64,000 bases of DNA from Pseudocercospora fijiensis CIRAD86 (lineage: Eukaryota > Ascomycota > Dothideomycetes > Mycosphaerellales > Mycosphaerellaceae). How positions within the stretch are numbered: position 1 is the first letter of the stretch; each line of letters begins with the position of its first letter. Under the pieces are notes generated by a model that ran no database searches, was not told where the DNA came from, and was given only the letters and a program-made list of their open reading frames with translations. Positions 23,163 to 34,369 of this stretch are shown here, piece by piece. Location of the stretch: assembly GCF_000340215.1 (NCBI RefSeq), contig NW_006921551.1:206475-270474 (forward strand), written 5' to 3'. Both the position numbers and the translations under genes were made by a program.

Positions 23163-24560
23163 CTACAATATATTATTAGTGTTACCCTTTATTATAATAG
23201 CCGGTTTATTACGAAGCAACAACAACCGTGCTACCGCTAGCAGCGCTAGCAACGACAACGCTAGTGGCACAGTACCTACTAAAGTGCCTGCTAAAGCACC
23301 TACTAAAGTGCCTCCTGCTAAAGAACCTACTACTAGGCCTACCGAAGAACCTGTAGTTCTAGGTAACGACCTAGAGTTGCCTATTAACGACATACTTAAC
23401 AATATTGTCAATCGACGATATAGCTAGCTAGCCTTTAGCCCTCAACTAGTAGGGAGACTTTAAGAAGCCACTCAAAACAGGCTTACTGCCCTACGTTAAG
23501 AACAACAACTAAAGGATAATCTCCTCGAGATTCGCCGCCTATAGGAAGCCCTAACAACTACTACTAGACTAGAACTAGAACTAGTAGTAGGACCTTCTAT
23601 TTAAAAGAAGGATGCTAAGCTTAAAGACTATACCGTGTTTAGTAGCTCTAGCCGCAAGCAGTATAATAATTATATACGCGATTGTAAATTGAACTAGCGA
23701 AATGCACTAAGGGCCCTGCTAGACGACTATTCGCTAGTCGTCTATGCTATGCAATACATTAATAGCGACCTAAAACGTACCTAGGATAACCATTTTGACT
23801 CCCTTAATAATTAGACCGCTGTTTAATAGTAGGACTATAAGACCATTATACTAAACACCCTTAGCAACCCTATATTGCGCTAGTAGCACGCCTAAGACTA
23901 ATACCTACGTACTAAACAAAAGGCCGACTAAACCTCTCGATCCTTCGAGGCCTATCTAAAGACCCTTAAGGACGATTTGCTACCTAAGACCGACTCTATC
24001 TAGATATCTAAGATACGACCTAAACTGAGGTAGGAACTAGTCCTTAAATTGGACCGCCGCCGTGTGTTCGAACAGGCTAATCTTATACGTATTCAATTTA
24101 TAGTCGAAGTAGAAATAGCTAAACGAGCTATCTAGCTTTAGTAACGACTAGAATCGAGGATCCGACTAGCTAGTACTAACCGCGGTAACCGTAGTGCCCG
24201 CGGAGGAAACCAAGGTTCTTACTAAGATAACAATGCTAATAATAGGAATAGTAACGACCGTAGAAGAAGCCGTAGCCGGCGGCTATATAGAGGAGGCCGT
24301 AATAGGGGTCGTAGAAGGGGCTCGTATCCTTATAACGCTAACCGCTTAACTAACAACAATAGCTACGGCAGCCTACTAGCTAGATTGAAATGCTTTAACT
24401 GTAACAGCACTAGCTATCTACTAGGCTAATGCGACAAACCTAGGGATTAGGCCCGGATTGACCGTACTTCCGCTAAGTATAAGAAACACCTTTCAGCCGC
24501 TAATGCTACCCCTGTTAGCCCTTCTAACTATTCGAAAAAAGAATAAGCGCCGCACTAACT
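23163..24560 (+). pseudogene. Gypsy-1A gag, decayed
   Basis: Gag encodes the nucleocapsid precursor. The plus-strand frame shows a low-complexity Pro/Ala/Lys linker (TKVPAKAPTKVPPAKEPT) at 23280-23340. A capsid-like helical region follows (RLELELVVGPSI, KLKDYTVFSSSSRKQYN), then NLIRIQFIVEVEIAKRAI. After an Arg-rich segment there is a zinc knuckle, CFNCNSTSYLLG*CDKP near 24390, which restores to CCHC when Tyr is His and the stop is Gln. The start is uncertain. Stops are TAG/TAA at Gln/Trp codons. The linker is the only long open stretch because it has few CpA sites. Confidence 0.85.
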
Positions 24561-27500
24561 ATTAGCCTTGTGCGGCGTAAGACTATCGACATTGTGCTAG
24601 CTATTATACGTACCTGTCTTATATCTAGGCACGACACTAACTATAAGGCTAAGGTTATACTAGACCCCGGAAATTCAGTTAGCGCCCTTATTAACTATCG
24701 CCTAGCTAAGTAATTAGACCTTCGACAATTGCCTAGGACTAACCTGCTAACCCTTACTTAGTTTAATAACGCTCGGCACTTAACCTATAGAGCCTACTAT
24801 GTTTATATAGCCCTAAGAGACGACCTCGGCGATGAGCGCCTACTAGACTTTACTACCTACGCAGTAGACATAGACAGCCTCCTACCCGATATTGTTATTA
24901 GCAACCCTATTCTTAAGCACTACGCTATAGTTATAGACTTAGGTAGCTAATAGTAGCGATTTAGAATCGCTAGGACTCGGAGAGAGGACATTAAGCACAT
25001 TAATATTAGCGAGTGTCCTAATGATATTAGGGTCCTGTTTATTAGCAACCTAATACTAGCCTCCGCCTTAGCCGATCCGACTACCGACCTACTCGGTAGT
25101 AATAACGATGAACCTGTGCCCCCTAATAGTATAGACCCTAATTAGCTTGCTCGTATACTATAGCCTATTCGAGAGACCTATATTAATGTGTTTAAACACT
25201 ACCTAGCATCGACGTTGCCTATATTCAAAGAGACGGATTATAAGATTGATATTATAGAGGGCAAAGAGGTCCCTTTTAGTCCCCTCTACAACCTTAGTAA
25301 ACGAGAGCTTGCTGTATTACGTAAGTACCTAGAAGAAAACCTAGCTAATGGCCGGATACGGTATAGTAACAGCCCTGCTAGTGCACCTATCCTATTCGTA
25401 CTAAAGAAGGATAGTAGCCTGCGCCTATGTGTCGACTATCGTAGGCTTAATACTATTACTATTGAAGACCGCTATCTACTCCCTCTTATTAATAAGACCC
25501 TCGATCGCCTTTCTAGTGCTTACTACTATACTATACTAGACATTAAGGATACGTACTATCGTATCCGCATTCGTAAGGGCGACGAATGGAAAACAGCCTT
25601 CCGCACTCGCTATAGCTATTTTAAGTACTTAGTTATACTATTTAGGCTAGCTAATACCCCTGCAACATTCTAGTCCTATATTAATAGGGCCCTATTAGGC
25701 CTATTGGACTACCTCTGTATAGTTTACCTAGATGACATCCTAGTTTACACCTATTTACCTAATATTGCGGAGCACTAGGCTATAGTCCGCAAGGTACTCG
25801 ATCGCCTAAGGACCTATAGACTATATTACAAGCCTTCTAAATGCACCTTCGCTGCTAAGGAGGTATCCTTCCTTAGCTTCCTCGTATTAACCGAGGGTGT
25901 TAAGGCTAATCCTAATCGGATTAAGACTATTACTAAGTAGCTAACACCTACTAGTATTAAGGAGCTTCAATTATTCCTAGGTTTTGCTAACTTCTATCGT
26001 CGCTTTATTAAGGGCTATTTACGATACGTAATGCCCCTAACTAAGCTTACTAAAACTAAGGCCAACCCGACTAGAGAGTTCAAATAGACTAATAGAGCAT
26101 AAGCCGCTTTTAACGATCTAAAGCAACGCTTTACTAAAGTCCCCCTATTATACTATTTTGTGCTAAGCAAGTAGATCCGTATTGAGACTAACGCTTTACA
26201 GTTCGCTATATCGGCTATTATATTACAGCAATTAGATAATAATTATTACTAGCACCTAGTTGCCTTCTTCTCGAGAAAGATAATTAACGCTAAGCGTCGC
26301 TACGAGACCTACGAGCAAGAATTGCTAGCTATTGTCGAGGCCTTTAAGCATTAGAGGCACTACCTCGATAGGGCCTAATATGCGATTTAGGTCTATACGG
26401 ACTATAACAACCTCCGTAGCATTACTAAGGTTACTAGGGTTATAGGTCGACAGGCTAGATAGGCCGTCTACCTCGCTAGGTTTGATTTTAATATATTACA
26501 TCGGCTAGGCGTAAGCAACCCTGCTAATAGCCTATCGAGGCGACCTAATTACGATAGCGAGACCTAGTATATTAATTCTTTGTTTCCAACCCTATAGTAT
26601 AAGATTACTATAGACCTTACCGTAAAGCAAGCGCAGGATAAGCGGACTTCCGGACCCCGCGGCGGCAATAAATACTATAGCGGAGTTGTCGTTCTTCTAG
26701 TATACGTTAAAAGAAAGGACGTAGATCGCTCGAGCTATAATAACTCGATTAAGGACATTGCTATTTATAGTAATAGTCTATATAGCGATAGCACTATAGA
26801 AGAGGTTGCAGTAGTTCCGGCTACTAGTGCTATTAGATATATACAATGCGTACCTCGTTCGACAGTACGGGTGCTGTTAAATAACCTTGCAAATAGGGAT
26901 AGTTAATCGTTTATAGATAAGCTATTGCGTGCTTAGTAGAGGGATGCCTTTGCTATCGAGCGTATTAATAGGCTTGTAAGTAGAAGGGCGACTCGATCTA
27001 GTAAGAGTAATAACAATTAGTCGATCGACGATAAAGGTTACTTAAAGTTCAAGGGCAGATACTATATCCCCGCTAAACAATCGATTAGACAAGAGCTTTT
27101 AAAGAGGCACTATAATAGTAAACTCGCTAGTTACTATAGCATAGAGAGGTCGCACGAGTTACTATCGCGTATATACTACTTGCCAAATAGTAAACGGCAT
27201 ATAAAAGAATACGTACAGACCTACGTAGTATGCTAGCGTATTAAAGCACTAAAGCACCTGCTATTTAGCGAGTTGTCTTTACTTCCTATTCCTAGGAAGC
27301 TATTCGTAGAGCTTATAATAGATTTCATTATAGGCCTTCCTCCTACTAAGCGTAGGGGTAGTAAGGATGTGTATAATGCTATCCTTATTGTAGTAGATCG
27401 ATTTACTAAAGGCGCCCGATATATCCCGGCGCGGAAAGATTAGACTACTATTAATATAGCAGAGGCGCTATAGACTAACATCTTCTACACCTATTAGGGA

Positions 27501-28457
27501 ACCCCTAAGGGGATCGTATCCGATCGTAGATCGACATTAACATCTTACTATTAGAGCGAGATTTGCTTACAGCTAAGACTGAAGTATCGGCTATCGACAG
27601 CCTTCTATCTATAGACTAATAGTTAAACAGAGAGGCAGAATGCTACCCTATAGCAGTACCTGCGTAGCTATATTAATAAGAACCCCGAGGACTAGGTAAA
27701 TCTCCTATAGCCTGCAGAATTCGTATATAATAATAGCGTGCACTTATCTACTAAGGTTTTACTATACATAGCTATAATAGGCTAAAACGCTGCCCTACTA
27801 TAAGATCTATTCACCTCGCTCGAGGCCGAGCGCAAGGAAAAGGAAGCGCGTTAAGTACCAGAAACACTAGCGGCAATAGAACGTGTCTAGAAGATACGAG
27901 AAATCTATGCTAAGATAGCTAAGAAGCTAATAAGGGCTTAAGAGTACTAAAAGACCTACTACGATAAGCGCTATATACTAATAACCTTTAAACAAGGCGA
28001 TATAGTTATGCTAAGCACTAAGAACCTCCGTATCCGCAAACACCTATTACCTAATAGCAAAACAAGGCCCAAGCTCGCACTAAGATACATTGGCCTATTC
28101 CGTATTCGAGAAGTTAAGGGCTCTTCCGTATAGGCCTATTAGTTATAGCTTCTACCTTATTACACTATCTATAATACCTTCTATATATCCCTCCTCAAAC
28201 TATACTATTAGCGCGAAGGTAATAAAGCGCCTACTAAGTCAGAAGAAGTCTTAGCTGATAGTAAAGAGCTGTAGTCTATAGAGCGCATACTAAAGCATCG
28301 GACTAGACAAGGCAAGAAGGAGTACCTACTAAGATAGCAAGGCTATTCGCCTAAATAGGACTTATAGGAAGCTAAAGGTTCCTTCGAGGACATAACTAAG
28401 TTGTTAGATAAGTATTAGACTAGCGTAAAGAACAAGAAGAAGGCCAAAAGCTTATAA
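24560..28457 (+). pseudogene. Gypsy-1A pol: protease, RT, RNase H, integrase, chromodomain
   Basis: Protease is LDPGNSVSALI near 24660. RT has LRLCVDYRRLN (25429), RYLLPLINKTLDRLSSAYYY, and the catalytic YLDDILVY (25723). RNase H has ETNALQFAISAII (26188) and AFFSRKIINAKRRYETYEQE (26263). Integrase shows RQELLKRHYNSKLASYYS (zinc-finger region, 27089), LIIDFIIGLPP (first Asp, 27315) and NS*TERQNATL (Glu region, 27622). The C-terminal chromodomain is at 28275-28430 with IERILKHRTRQGKKEYLLR and QGYSPK. The end at TAA 28457 fits copy B. The only long undamaged piece is 25188-25673 (161 codons of RT). Chromodomains direct integration to heterochromatin in chromoviruses. Confidence 0.93.
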
Positions 28458-29689
28458 TGTTACTATTAAGGCCTAGGATTAATGCTACCCCCGGGGTGCT
28501 ATTAGCTGACTAATCAGAGGCAAGCAATTGTTAGCAACAAGGACAATAAGACTATACTACTATAGTAAACGCGTACCGAGTATTAACAAGCGCGCTATAA
28601 CGCGTTAATTAATCGCCTACTCTTTTAAGGAATCTACCTCTTTACTAGCGCACCCTATAAGACCCTCCTCTTAACGCCCCTCTTACTTCTACGTCCTATC
28701 GGGGCCTAAGGCCTAGGCGGTCGGTAGAGGCGGCGCGCGCGCGTAGGCGAATAGTGTTAGTAATAATAAGGATAACGACGGCGTTACGCTTATACTAAAG
28801 GGCGACACGGCCGGCGCGACTATATTAGTAACGGTGTTGCGGAGTATATTATTAGTCGAAGAAGGAAATCGAAAGCAAGGTAAAGTTAGCGCTAAGACGA
28901 CTAGCGCCGCTATTGTTAACATTACTTGCTACCTATATTACGAGCCTAAGGTACCTTTAATTAAAACTTTGACTAAAACTTTAAGGCTAAGTTAAAATAT
29001 TAAGGCTCAAAAGGATTAAGTAGCTTAATGGACTAACTAACTAAGGGCAAAACTATAGAGCTAAGCTAGCCGGGGTCGATCTTGCGGACAATAGGTTACT
29101 CCTCGATCTTTCCGACCCTTTAAGCGAGGCGAACCTCTACTACTGCACTTATAATAGCCTTCACCTATAGAAACTAGAAGAACTAAGTTTTTTTGAAAAG
29201 ATATAATTAGTTGACACTTAAAGGCTGCCAAACCTAACTAATTAGGGCTAGTGAAACTACGACAGTAAATAATAGTCCTCGTAATAACAAGAACAACCCT
29301 CGGAACGGACAAACCCTCGGAGCGGACATTGCTAGGTCTTTTAAGAGTAGACGTAAAGAACTCGGTACGATATTACTTAGAACGGAGGCAGGGCTATAAT
29401 ACCTCGTACGTCTACCTATTATAGTAGGGAAGACGCGCTCGTATTATAATTAGTCGAAGGCCCTTAATTCTTGTAGATACATATTACTTTATAGTTTATT
29501 ATATATAGAGATAGCGCAGTTAGAGTTGGACATTGTGTTAGAAGGTGAGGTTTAATATAGTTATATAATCAGGTAGTTAAGTGTTTAATTTAGCGCGGCT
29601 AAGCAGCTTATTAGACCTGCTAAGTTAGTAGCGATAGAGGTTTAAACAAAGACCGGCTACGAGGGCGCGGCCTTTAGAAGGGAAGCGTA
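28458..29689 (+). other. Long 3' untranslated region of gypsy-1A
   Basis: About 1.2 kb separates the pol stop from the 3' LTR, much longer than the tens of bases usual in gypsy elements. Copy B keeps the same segment (62672-63821) with similar sequence. A basic Ser/Leu-rich frame is open in copy B (63006-63224) and recognisable but broken here near 28860-28990 (NITCYLYYEPKVPLIKTL). It may be a lost small ORF or a structural region. Confidence 0.6.
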
Positions 29690-29887
29690 TGTTAGGACTA
29701 AAGAGGTTATACGTAATCGGTATGTAACTAGGCTCGAGTGAAGCTAGGGTCTTAGTGCCTCAGGCAGGGCTTGGCGCTTAGCGTTAGGCTAACTAGCCTG
29801 CCTTCCTCCTTCTCCTCCTAGTTCTCTATCGAATACTACCTGTATCCACTACTACCCTATCTACCTGCTAACATAACCCTTCTTAAA
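29690..29887 (+). repeat. Gypsy-1A 3' LTR
   Basis: Same 198-bp sequence as the 5' LTR. The 11-mer ATCGAATACTA is kept at 29828-29838. The last bases read CTTCTTAAA against CTTCTTATA on the left. It is followed by the ACTTT target duplication. Confidence 0.9.
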
Positions 29888-29892
29888 ACTTT

Positions 29893-31590
29893 AGTATAAG
29901 CTACTTAAGCCTCGATAGTAGTTATACGAATCGGTCTAAAGGCATTTAGATATTTAGTAGTACTAGGACGACTACTAGTAGCCGTAGTACCCTTCTTAGC
30001 TAGGTCTTTAGTACGAAGAGTACTAGTAGCTATACTAGACTTACGCTATTACTACTTATTTAATATACGCCGGCCCTTAGTAGTCTTTTTAACTTAAGCG
30101 GTCTCTTTATCTTTAGCTAGACCGGCTAGTAGCTTAGTAAGTTAGTATCTCCTATTATAGCCCCTATAGCCGCCGCCGCCTCTTCTATATCCTTTCTCTA
30201 GCGCTTTAGGTAGCGATTCGTAGCTATACGCTCTAAGTACTTCTTACGCTTCTTATATATATTATCGATAATACTATTTAGTATACTAAGTATATCGTTA
30301 AGCGGTATATCCTTCGTATTATCCGAATTCTTCTTATACTACTTTATAAACGCTAGCGCTCGCTTATAAAGGATAGCCGCGTCGATATTGTCTCTATATA
30401 GATCCTTAGTAAGCTTAAAGACCTCGTAAAGGTTCTATAGCTTATACTTTAGTACTATAACGTTTACTAGAATATCGCAGTTCCGGCTCTAGTATAGATC
30501 GTTATCGAATATATGCTTAGCCTACTTAGTAATCTATTCCTCGATATACTCTAGAGGATACCCTAATAGACTACTCTTTCTCGGCTTCTACGGTAAAGGA
30601 GGTGCTACTAGCGGCTCGTAACTATCCTATACTAGCTTCTTTAGCAAGTCCGGGTTATATATGCTATAGTAGGTATCTTTGCCCTATACGACCTTCCCTT
30701 CTAGGATTAGATATATATACTCCCCCTCTCTAAGATACTTATTAATAATAGCCCGGAAGCACTAGCGCTAACCCTTTACTAGATAATAGCGTATATTAAT
30801 AAGACGTATAAAGATAGGAGACGCGTTCTCGGCTCTTTATCTTATTAGGAGTCTGTTTCGGTATATTAGGGTTCTCTATAACTACGAATATCTATAGTAT
30901 CGTTAAAGGTACTCGCGCCGATTCTATATACGACTATCCTAGGATACGTAGTAATCTCGTCTACGGTACGACGTACGCGGACCGTAATACCTTCTCTATT
31001 ATCGTACTTATCTAGACTATCTAGCTCGTTTATAATATTAGAGATATTCTTAGAGAAGTCGTCGAATTTCTCTCCTAGAACCTATTTAATCTTATCCGAG
31101 ACTACCGTAATATAGAGGCTACTAGGATACGATAGAAGATATACCTACTCTCGGTATAGGATAGTTTAGTCCTTATTATAAGGTTTAATTATAGAGATAT
31201 AGCTACCCTTCTATAGTAGAACACGACCCTATCTATTATCGTACTAGTACGGCAATATAAACACCGCGAGAGCCTTAATATTTAGTAGACGCGTACCGCG
31301 ACCAAGCTTCTATATTAGATCGAGAATATCGTTTATAATAGGAATACCCTACTATCTAACGATCTCGATATCTAGAATATTTATACCTATCGTAGTAGCT
31401 AGTATACCCTATATAATACGGATATATAAGTCTAGCTTCTTAAATTCCTAGTACCGTAGGTCCTTATCTAGTAGCGCTAGATAAGCTATATAGAACGAGA
31501 TTACCTTCCGAATATCGATAGTTAGCTTTTCTCCCGGTATAAGTAGTATACTAGTCTATATATACTTTATGTATAGTAGTAAAGGGTTAT
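29893..31590 (-). pseudogene. Decayed ~550-codon ORF of unknown function
   Basis: The minus strand is readable as two long frames joined by a frame change near 30,800. The upstream part (about 31560-30800) includes KLTIDIRKVISFYIAYLALL, LGRGTRLLNIKALAVFILP and EKFDDFSKNISNIINELDSL. The downstream part (about 30820-29990) includes FRAIINKYLREGEYIYLILE, NLYEVFKLTKDLYRDNIDAA and a Lys/Arg-rich coiled-coil-like end. No polymerase, protease or integrase motif is visible. It directly abuts the gypsy-1A target duplication, so it predates that insertion. Function unknown. Confidence 0.4.
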
Positions 31591-31689
31591 AGCTAAGTAA
31601 AATAAATCGATTACGACTAAACCTTTAGCTAAATAGCAAAGCCCGAAACTTAGTAGTTATTGTTCTACCTAGCGGTCTATTTTAATTAG

Positions 31690-32060
31690 GAATTATAATA
31701 GTAGGATATTACGCGTTCCTAAATACCGAAATAGATAAAGAAATATACGTCGAATAGCCTATAGGCTATACGGATAATACAGATAAAGTATACCGTTTAA
31801 ATAAGGTACTATACGAATTACAATAGGCTTCTAGATAATAGTTTAAGAAACTAAGTAGCTTACTAGCTACTATAGGATTCTAACCTAGCTACCTTTATAA
31901 ATAAGGAACCTAATATCCGAACTACGTACTACGTCGACGATGTATTAGTATTTAGCCTAAAAAAAGAAGATATAGACTTAGTGCGCGAATACTTATCTAA
32001 AACGGGAGAGGTTACCGACATTAGTCTAGGCCCTTTTTTAAGCTGGAATAAGCTATATAT
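31690..32060 (+). pseudogene. Copia reverse transcriptase fragment
   Basis: The plus-strand translation gives FLNTEIDKEIYVE*PIGY near 31714, then KVYRLNKVLYELQ*ASR and FKKLSSLLATIGF. After a frame change a YVDD-like YYVDDVLVF block follows near 31938-31960, then EYLSKTGEVTDI. This is the middle of a Ty1/copia RT, and it diverges from both other copia families in the window. Confidence 0.8.
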
Positions 32061-32590
32061 TTTATCTATATAAGTTATATAGTAATATTCTATATAAAAA
32101 TTACCTCTATATATACTCCGCTAGAGCCTTAGCTTTACTAACCTAAGGTACTAGCGGGGCGACTTAGAAGAAGGCAGATAAGAATATATACCGCTTAATT
32201 AAAGTGGAGTCTTCTTTATTTAAAGAAGTTATAGCTTAGTAATATAGTATAAAGATACTCTAATTTTTTAATATCTAAGTAACCTATTATACTAGTACTA
32301 AGGACGGAGTCGTAGTTTTAACTTAAAGTTAGGTAGGGTAGATATACCTATAGCTATATTAGTATCGTAACTCGTATACGTATTTATCGGTTAATTTCTA
32401 CCGCCTTCTCGGGTTATAAAATAATTAAGGTATGCTTCTAGTTACTAGTATTAAAAAGTTTGCAGAGCTTACTTCTAGTAAAATATAGTTATATTTCTAA
32501 TTCCGGCAATAAGCTAGTTAATATTAGTACTCCTACTACGGTACTTACTACTTAGCAACGTTATTTATATTTCTCTTTCTAAAAGCAAAC
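32061..32590. other. Decayed sequence between copia fragment and inverted repeat
   Basis: A short plus-strand frame near 32140-32230 (GATXKKADKNIYRLIKVESS-like) is open between stops but not assignable. The remainder is AT-rich with no structure noted. Confidence 0.35.
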
Positions 32591-32600
32591 TAAGAATAGA

Positions 32601-32752
32601 ATGTTTTTATCCTATATTACTAGGCTATAAACCCTACCTATAAAAAGATATATTAATTAAATAAGACTCGATTTTCTTACTTTTTTTCTCTTTATATATC
32701 TTTTTATCCCTAAGCTTTAAGGGCTTTAATAATATAGGATAAAAATGTTTCT
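32601..32752. repeat. Short inverted repeat, MITE-like
   Basis: TTTTTATCCTATATTA (32604-32619) is inverted at about 32730-32745 (TAATATAGGATAAAAA), about 110 bases away. Looser similarity extends outward: AGCAAACTAAGAATAGAATG on the left against the complement of GTTTCTCTTTTAGTCTATTTC on the right. The interior is AT-rich and non-coding. It fits a miniature inverted-repeat element, but no target duplication was confirmed. Confidence 0.5.
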
Positions 32753-32977
32753 CTTTTAGTCTATTTCTAAGGAAAAGTTAAAACCCTAGTACTCGTTTCT
32801 TACTTATAGAAGCCTCTATTCCTAAAAAGATAAGTAGGTAAGTTTAAGGTTTCTCGAGGGCCCTAGTATACTATTTTTTAGTAATCTAAAGTACGAACCC
32901 TTAGGTTTAGTATACTAATAATCTATATTAAAACTTCTAGCCTACTAAGATTTCTAATAGTCTAGTAATTTTAAAGA

Positions 32978-33130
32978 TATTAGAGGGCAAATAAAAGGCA
33001 TATAACCGGCTAAGTAAAGCTAGGGTCTTAGTGCCTTAGGCAAGGCTTGGCGCTTGGCGCTAGCCTAACTTTATAATCTCTATCTCCCTCCTTTATAGAC
33101 CTTATCGAATACTATACGCCTTTAACTATA
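32978..33130 (+). repeat. Gypsy-1-related solo LTR, left part
   Basis: Aligns through its length with the gypsy-1 LTR (AAAGCTAGGGTCTTAGTGCC, TTGGCGCT) and keeps ATCGAATACTA at 33104-33114. It is split by gypsy-2; the remaining 30 bases follow at 40034-40063. AAAGA at 32973-32977 and AAAGA at 40064-40068 are its target duplication. This makes it a solo LTR of about 183 bp, the product of LTR-LTR recombination, into which gypsy-2 later inserted. Confidence 0.85.
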
Positions 33131-33476
33131 TGTTACGGTTACTCGCGACAGATCGTTAGGTGACTTCTTATTACGTACAAGCCGAGGCTTCTTTGGAGAG
33201 GCTAATACAAGCGGGAGGCAGAGACAGAATAATTAGTATAAAGGTAATTCTAATTAGTGAGTAGGTAACATGAGTTGAACGCCTCGAGCTATAAGGGCAT
33301 TCCGGCGTTCCTAAATACAAAGGAGACATCTTGTCTATAGTCGTAAGCGACGTAAGCGACGCTGTCGCTCTCGACCGCTCCTATCGCTCCTAGTAAGATA
33401 GAGCGACAGCTTAGCCTACTAGTCTTAGCGTCGCTCTAAGATTATATAAGGACTCTAACTAATCAAATCCGTAATA
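33131..33476 (-). repeat. Gypsy-2 3' LTR
   Basis: 346 bp. It includes an 11-bp perfect inverted repeat (GCTGTCGCTCT at 33361-33371 with 33400-33410) in a region of short GCGACG repeats, which could form a hairpin in the transcript near the polyadenylation region. Confidence 0.9.
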
Positions 33477-33490
33477 CTATCCCCCTCCTT
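33477..33490 (-). other. Gypsy-2 polypurine tract
   Basis: On the minus strand AAGGAGGGGGATAG immediately precedes the 3' LTR. This is the expected plus-strand primer in an element of this orientation and supports the LTR boundary. Confidence 0.8.
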
Positions 33491-33519
33491 AAGCGGGATA
33501 GTCCCTTATTCCGGAACTT

Positions 33520-34340
33520 TCTAATTCCAACTTCTTTGCTATACTAAAGTTATTAAAGGACTTGTCTTCTCGTTAGCGTAAGGAAAATATCGCAAATAAT
33601 ATCCTTGCCGACTGCCTCGAAATGCCGATCCGCTACTTTTATTGCGAATAGGCCGATAAATCCTACAAAGTCGATCTCCGTTCCGGCCGCTGCTCCGAGT
33701 GCGCCCTATACGGCTAGTCCTATAATATGTAAGTTACTCGTATAGAGTATAAAAAAATCCGGAAGGCGCGCCTAAAGATAGCTAAAGATCTCGAAGCGGC
33801 CGAAGAGGAGGAAGACCTCCTTACGCGGAAGCTTTTCGAGTATCGCGTAAAGGTCCGTCGCTTACGTAAGTCGCTACGTATAAAGGAAGATCGGGAGGTA
33901 TAAGCTCTTAAGGCAGAGGAAGCCTCTATTTAATAGGCGGAGGAGCTCGAAAGAGAGCTAGGCTCTTCGCCTATAGAGCCGATAATATTCTCGTTGCCTG
34001 CTAACGAGCCGTTTCCCCTAGATAGCCGATTATAGATATCGCCTTATAACTGGAGTCGTCTAGATAGGACGTCCTAGCCTACCTCTAAAATTCCTAGTAG
34101 GAGTGCCGAGAGTCTAGTGTCCTAAAGGTATATATTTTCAATGTTTCCTATCCATTTCATCTTCTAGCTAGTTAGTCTAGTAGTATAATTCTTGGCTACA
34201 AAAGACATAGTTACTAGGTATGCTATTAGAGTCCCCGCTCCTCGAGCTACACTGCCCTAGGTCGTTGAGAACTCTAAGGCGCTATAATCGATGGGGTCTA
34301 AGAGGTCGTAGGTTCAATTCCTATACTAGTTATTTCTTTT
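33520..34340 (+). pseudogene. Antisense coding stretch in the 3' region of gypsy-2
   Basis: Opposite to gag-pol, the plus strand holds roughly 260 codons in one frame with stops only at probable Gln/Trp codons. The N-terminal part reads IRYFYCE*ADKSYKVDLRSG then RCSECALYG*SYN, which restores to paired CxxC motifs like a small zinc ribbon. A charged coiled-coil-like segment follows (ARLKIAKDLEAAEEEEDLL, FEYRVKVRRLRKSLRIKEDR), then a hydrophobic end (FSMFPIHFIF). It lies between the pol end and the 3' LTR and is transcribed against the element. It may be a captured gene or an element-encoded antisense protein. The first ATG is not identifiable. Confidence 0.5.
34257..34331 (+). other. tRNA-like sequence, decayed
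   Basis: GTAGG-TTCAATT-CCTAT at 34308-34324 has the form of a T arm. It is preceded by CTCTAAGGCGC, typical of the D-arm end of Leu/Ser tRNAs, and by TCTAAGAGG, a possible long variable arm. Acceptor pairing is poor and the anticodon stem does not close, so this is at best a mutated class II tRNA relic. The same sequence occurs in the gypsy-2 fragment at about 49095-49165, so it belongs to the element. Confidence 0.35.
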
Positions 34341-34369
34341 TTGTCCGGTTTTAATATTTTTTGATTATC

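Larger units (their letters stand above)
22723..29887 (+). mobile_element. Gypsy-1A: complete, decayed chromodomain Ty3/gypsy element
   Basis: Two LTRs of 198 bp (22723-22920 and 29690-29887) flank gag, protease, RT, RNase H, integrase and chromodomain in Ty3 order on the plus strand. The 5-bp flanks match: ACTTT at 22718-22722 and ACTTT at 29888-29892. By my count the LTRs differ at nine positions, eight of them transitions. Extensive C-to-T decay at CpA makes the element inactive. Gypsy-1B at 50398 is a second copy of the same family. Confidence 0.92.

Noticed and set aside
23163..23411. 82-codon minus-strand frame, repeated at 50828-51073
   Set aside because: Opposite strand of the gypsy-1 gag Pro/Ala/Lys linker; open only because that linker is repetitive.
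34257..34331. A functional tRNA gene
   Set aside because: The T arm is good but the acceptor and anticodon stems do not pair; the sequence is repeated within a decayed retroelement.
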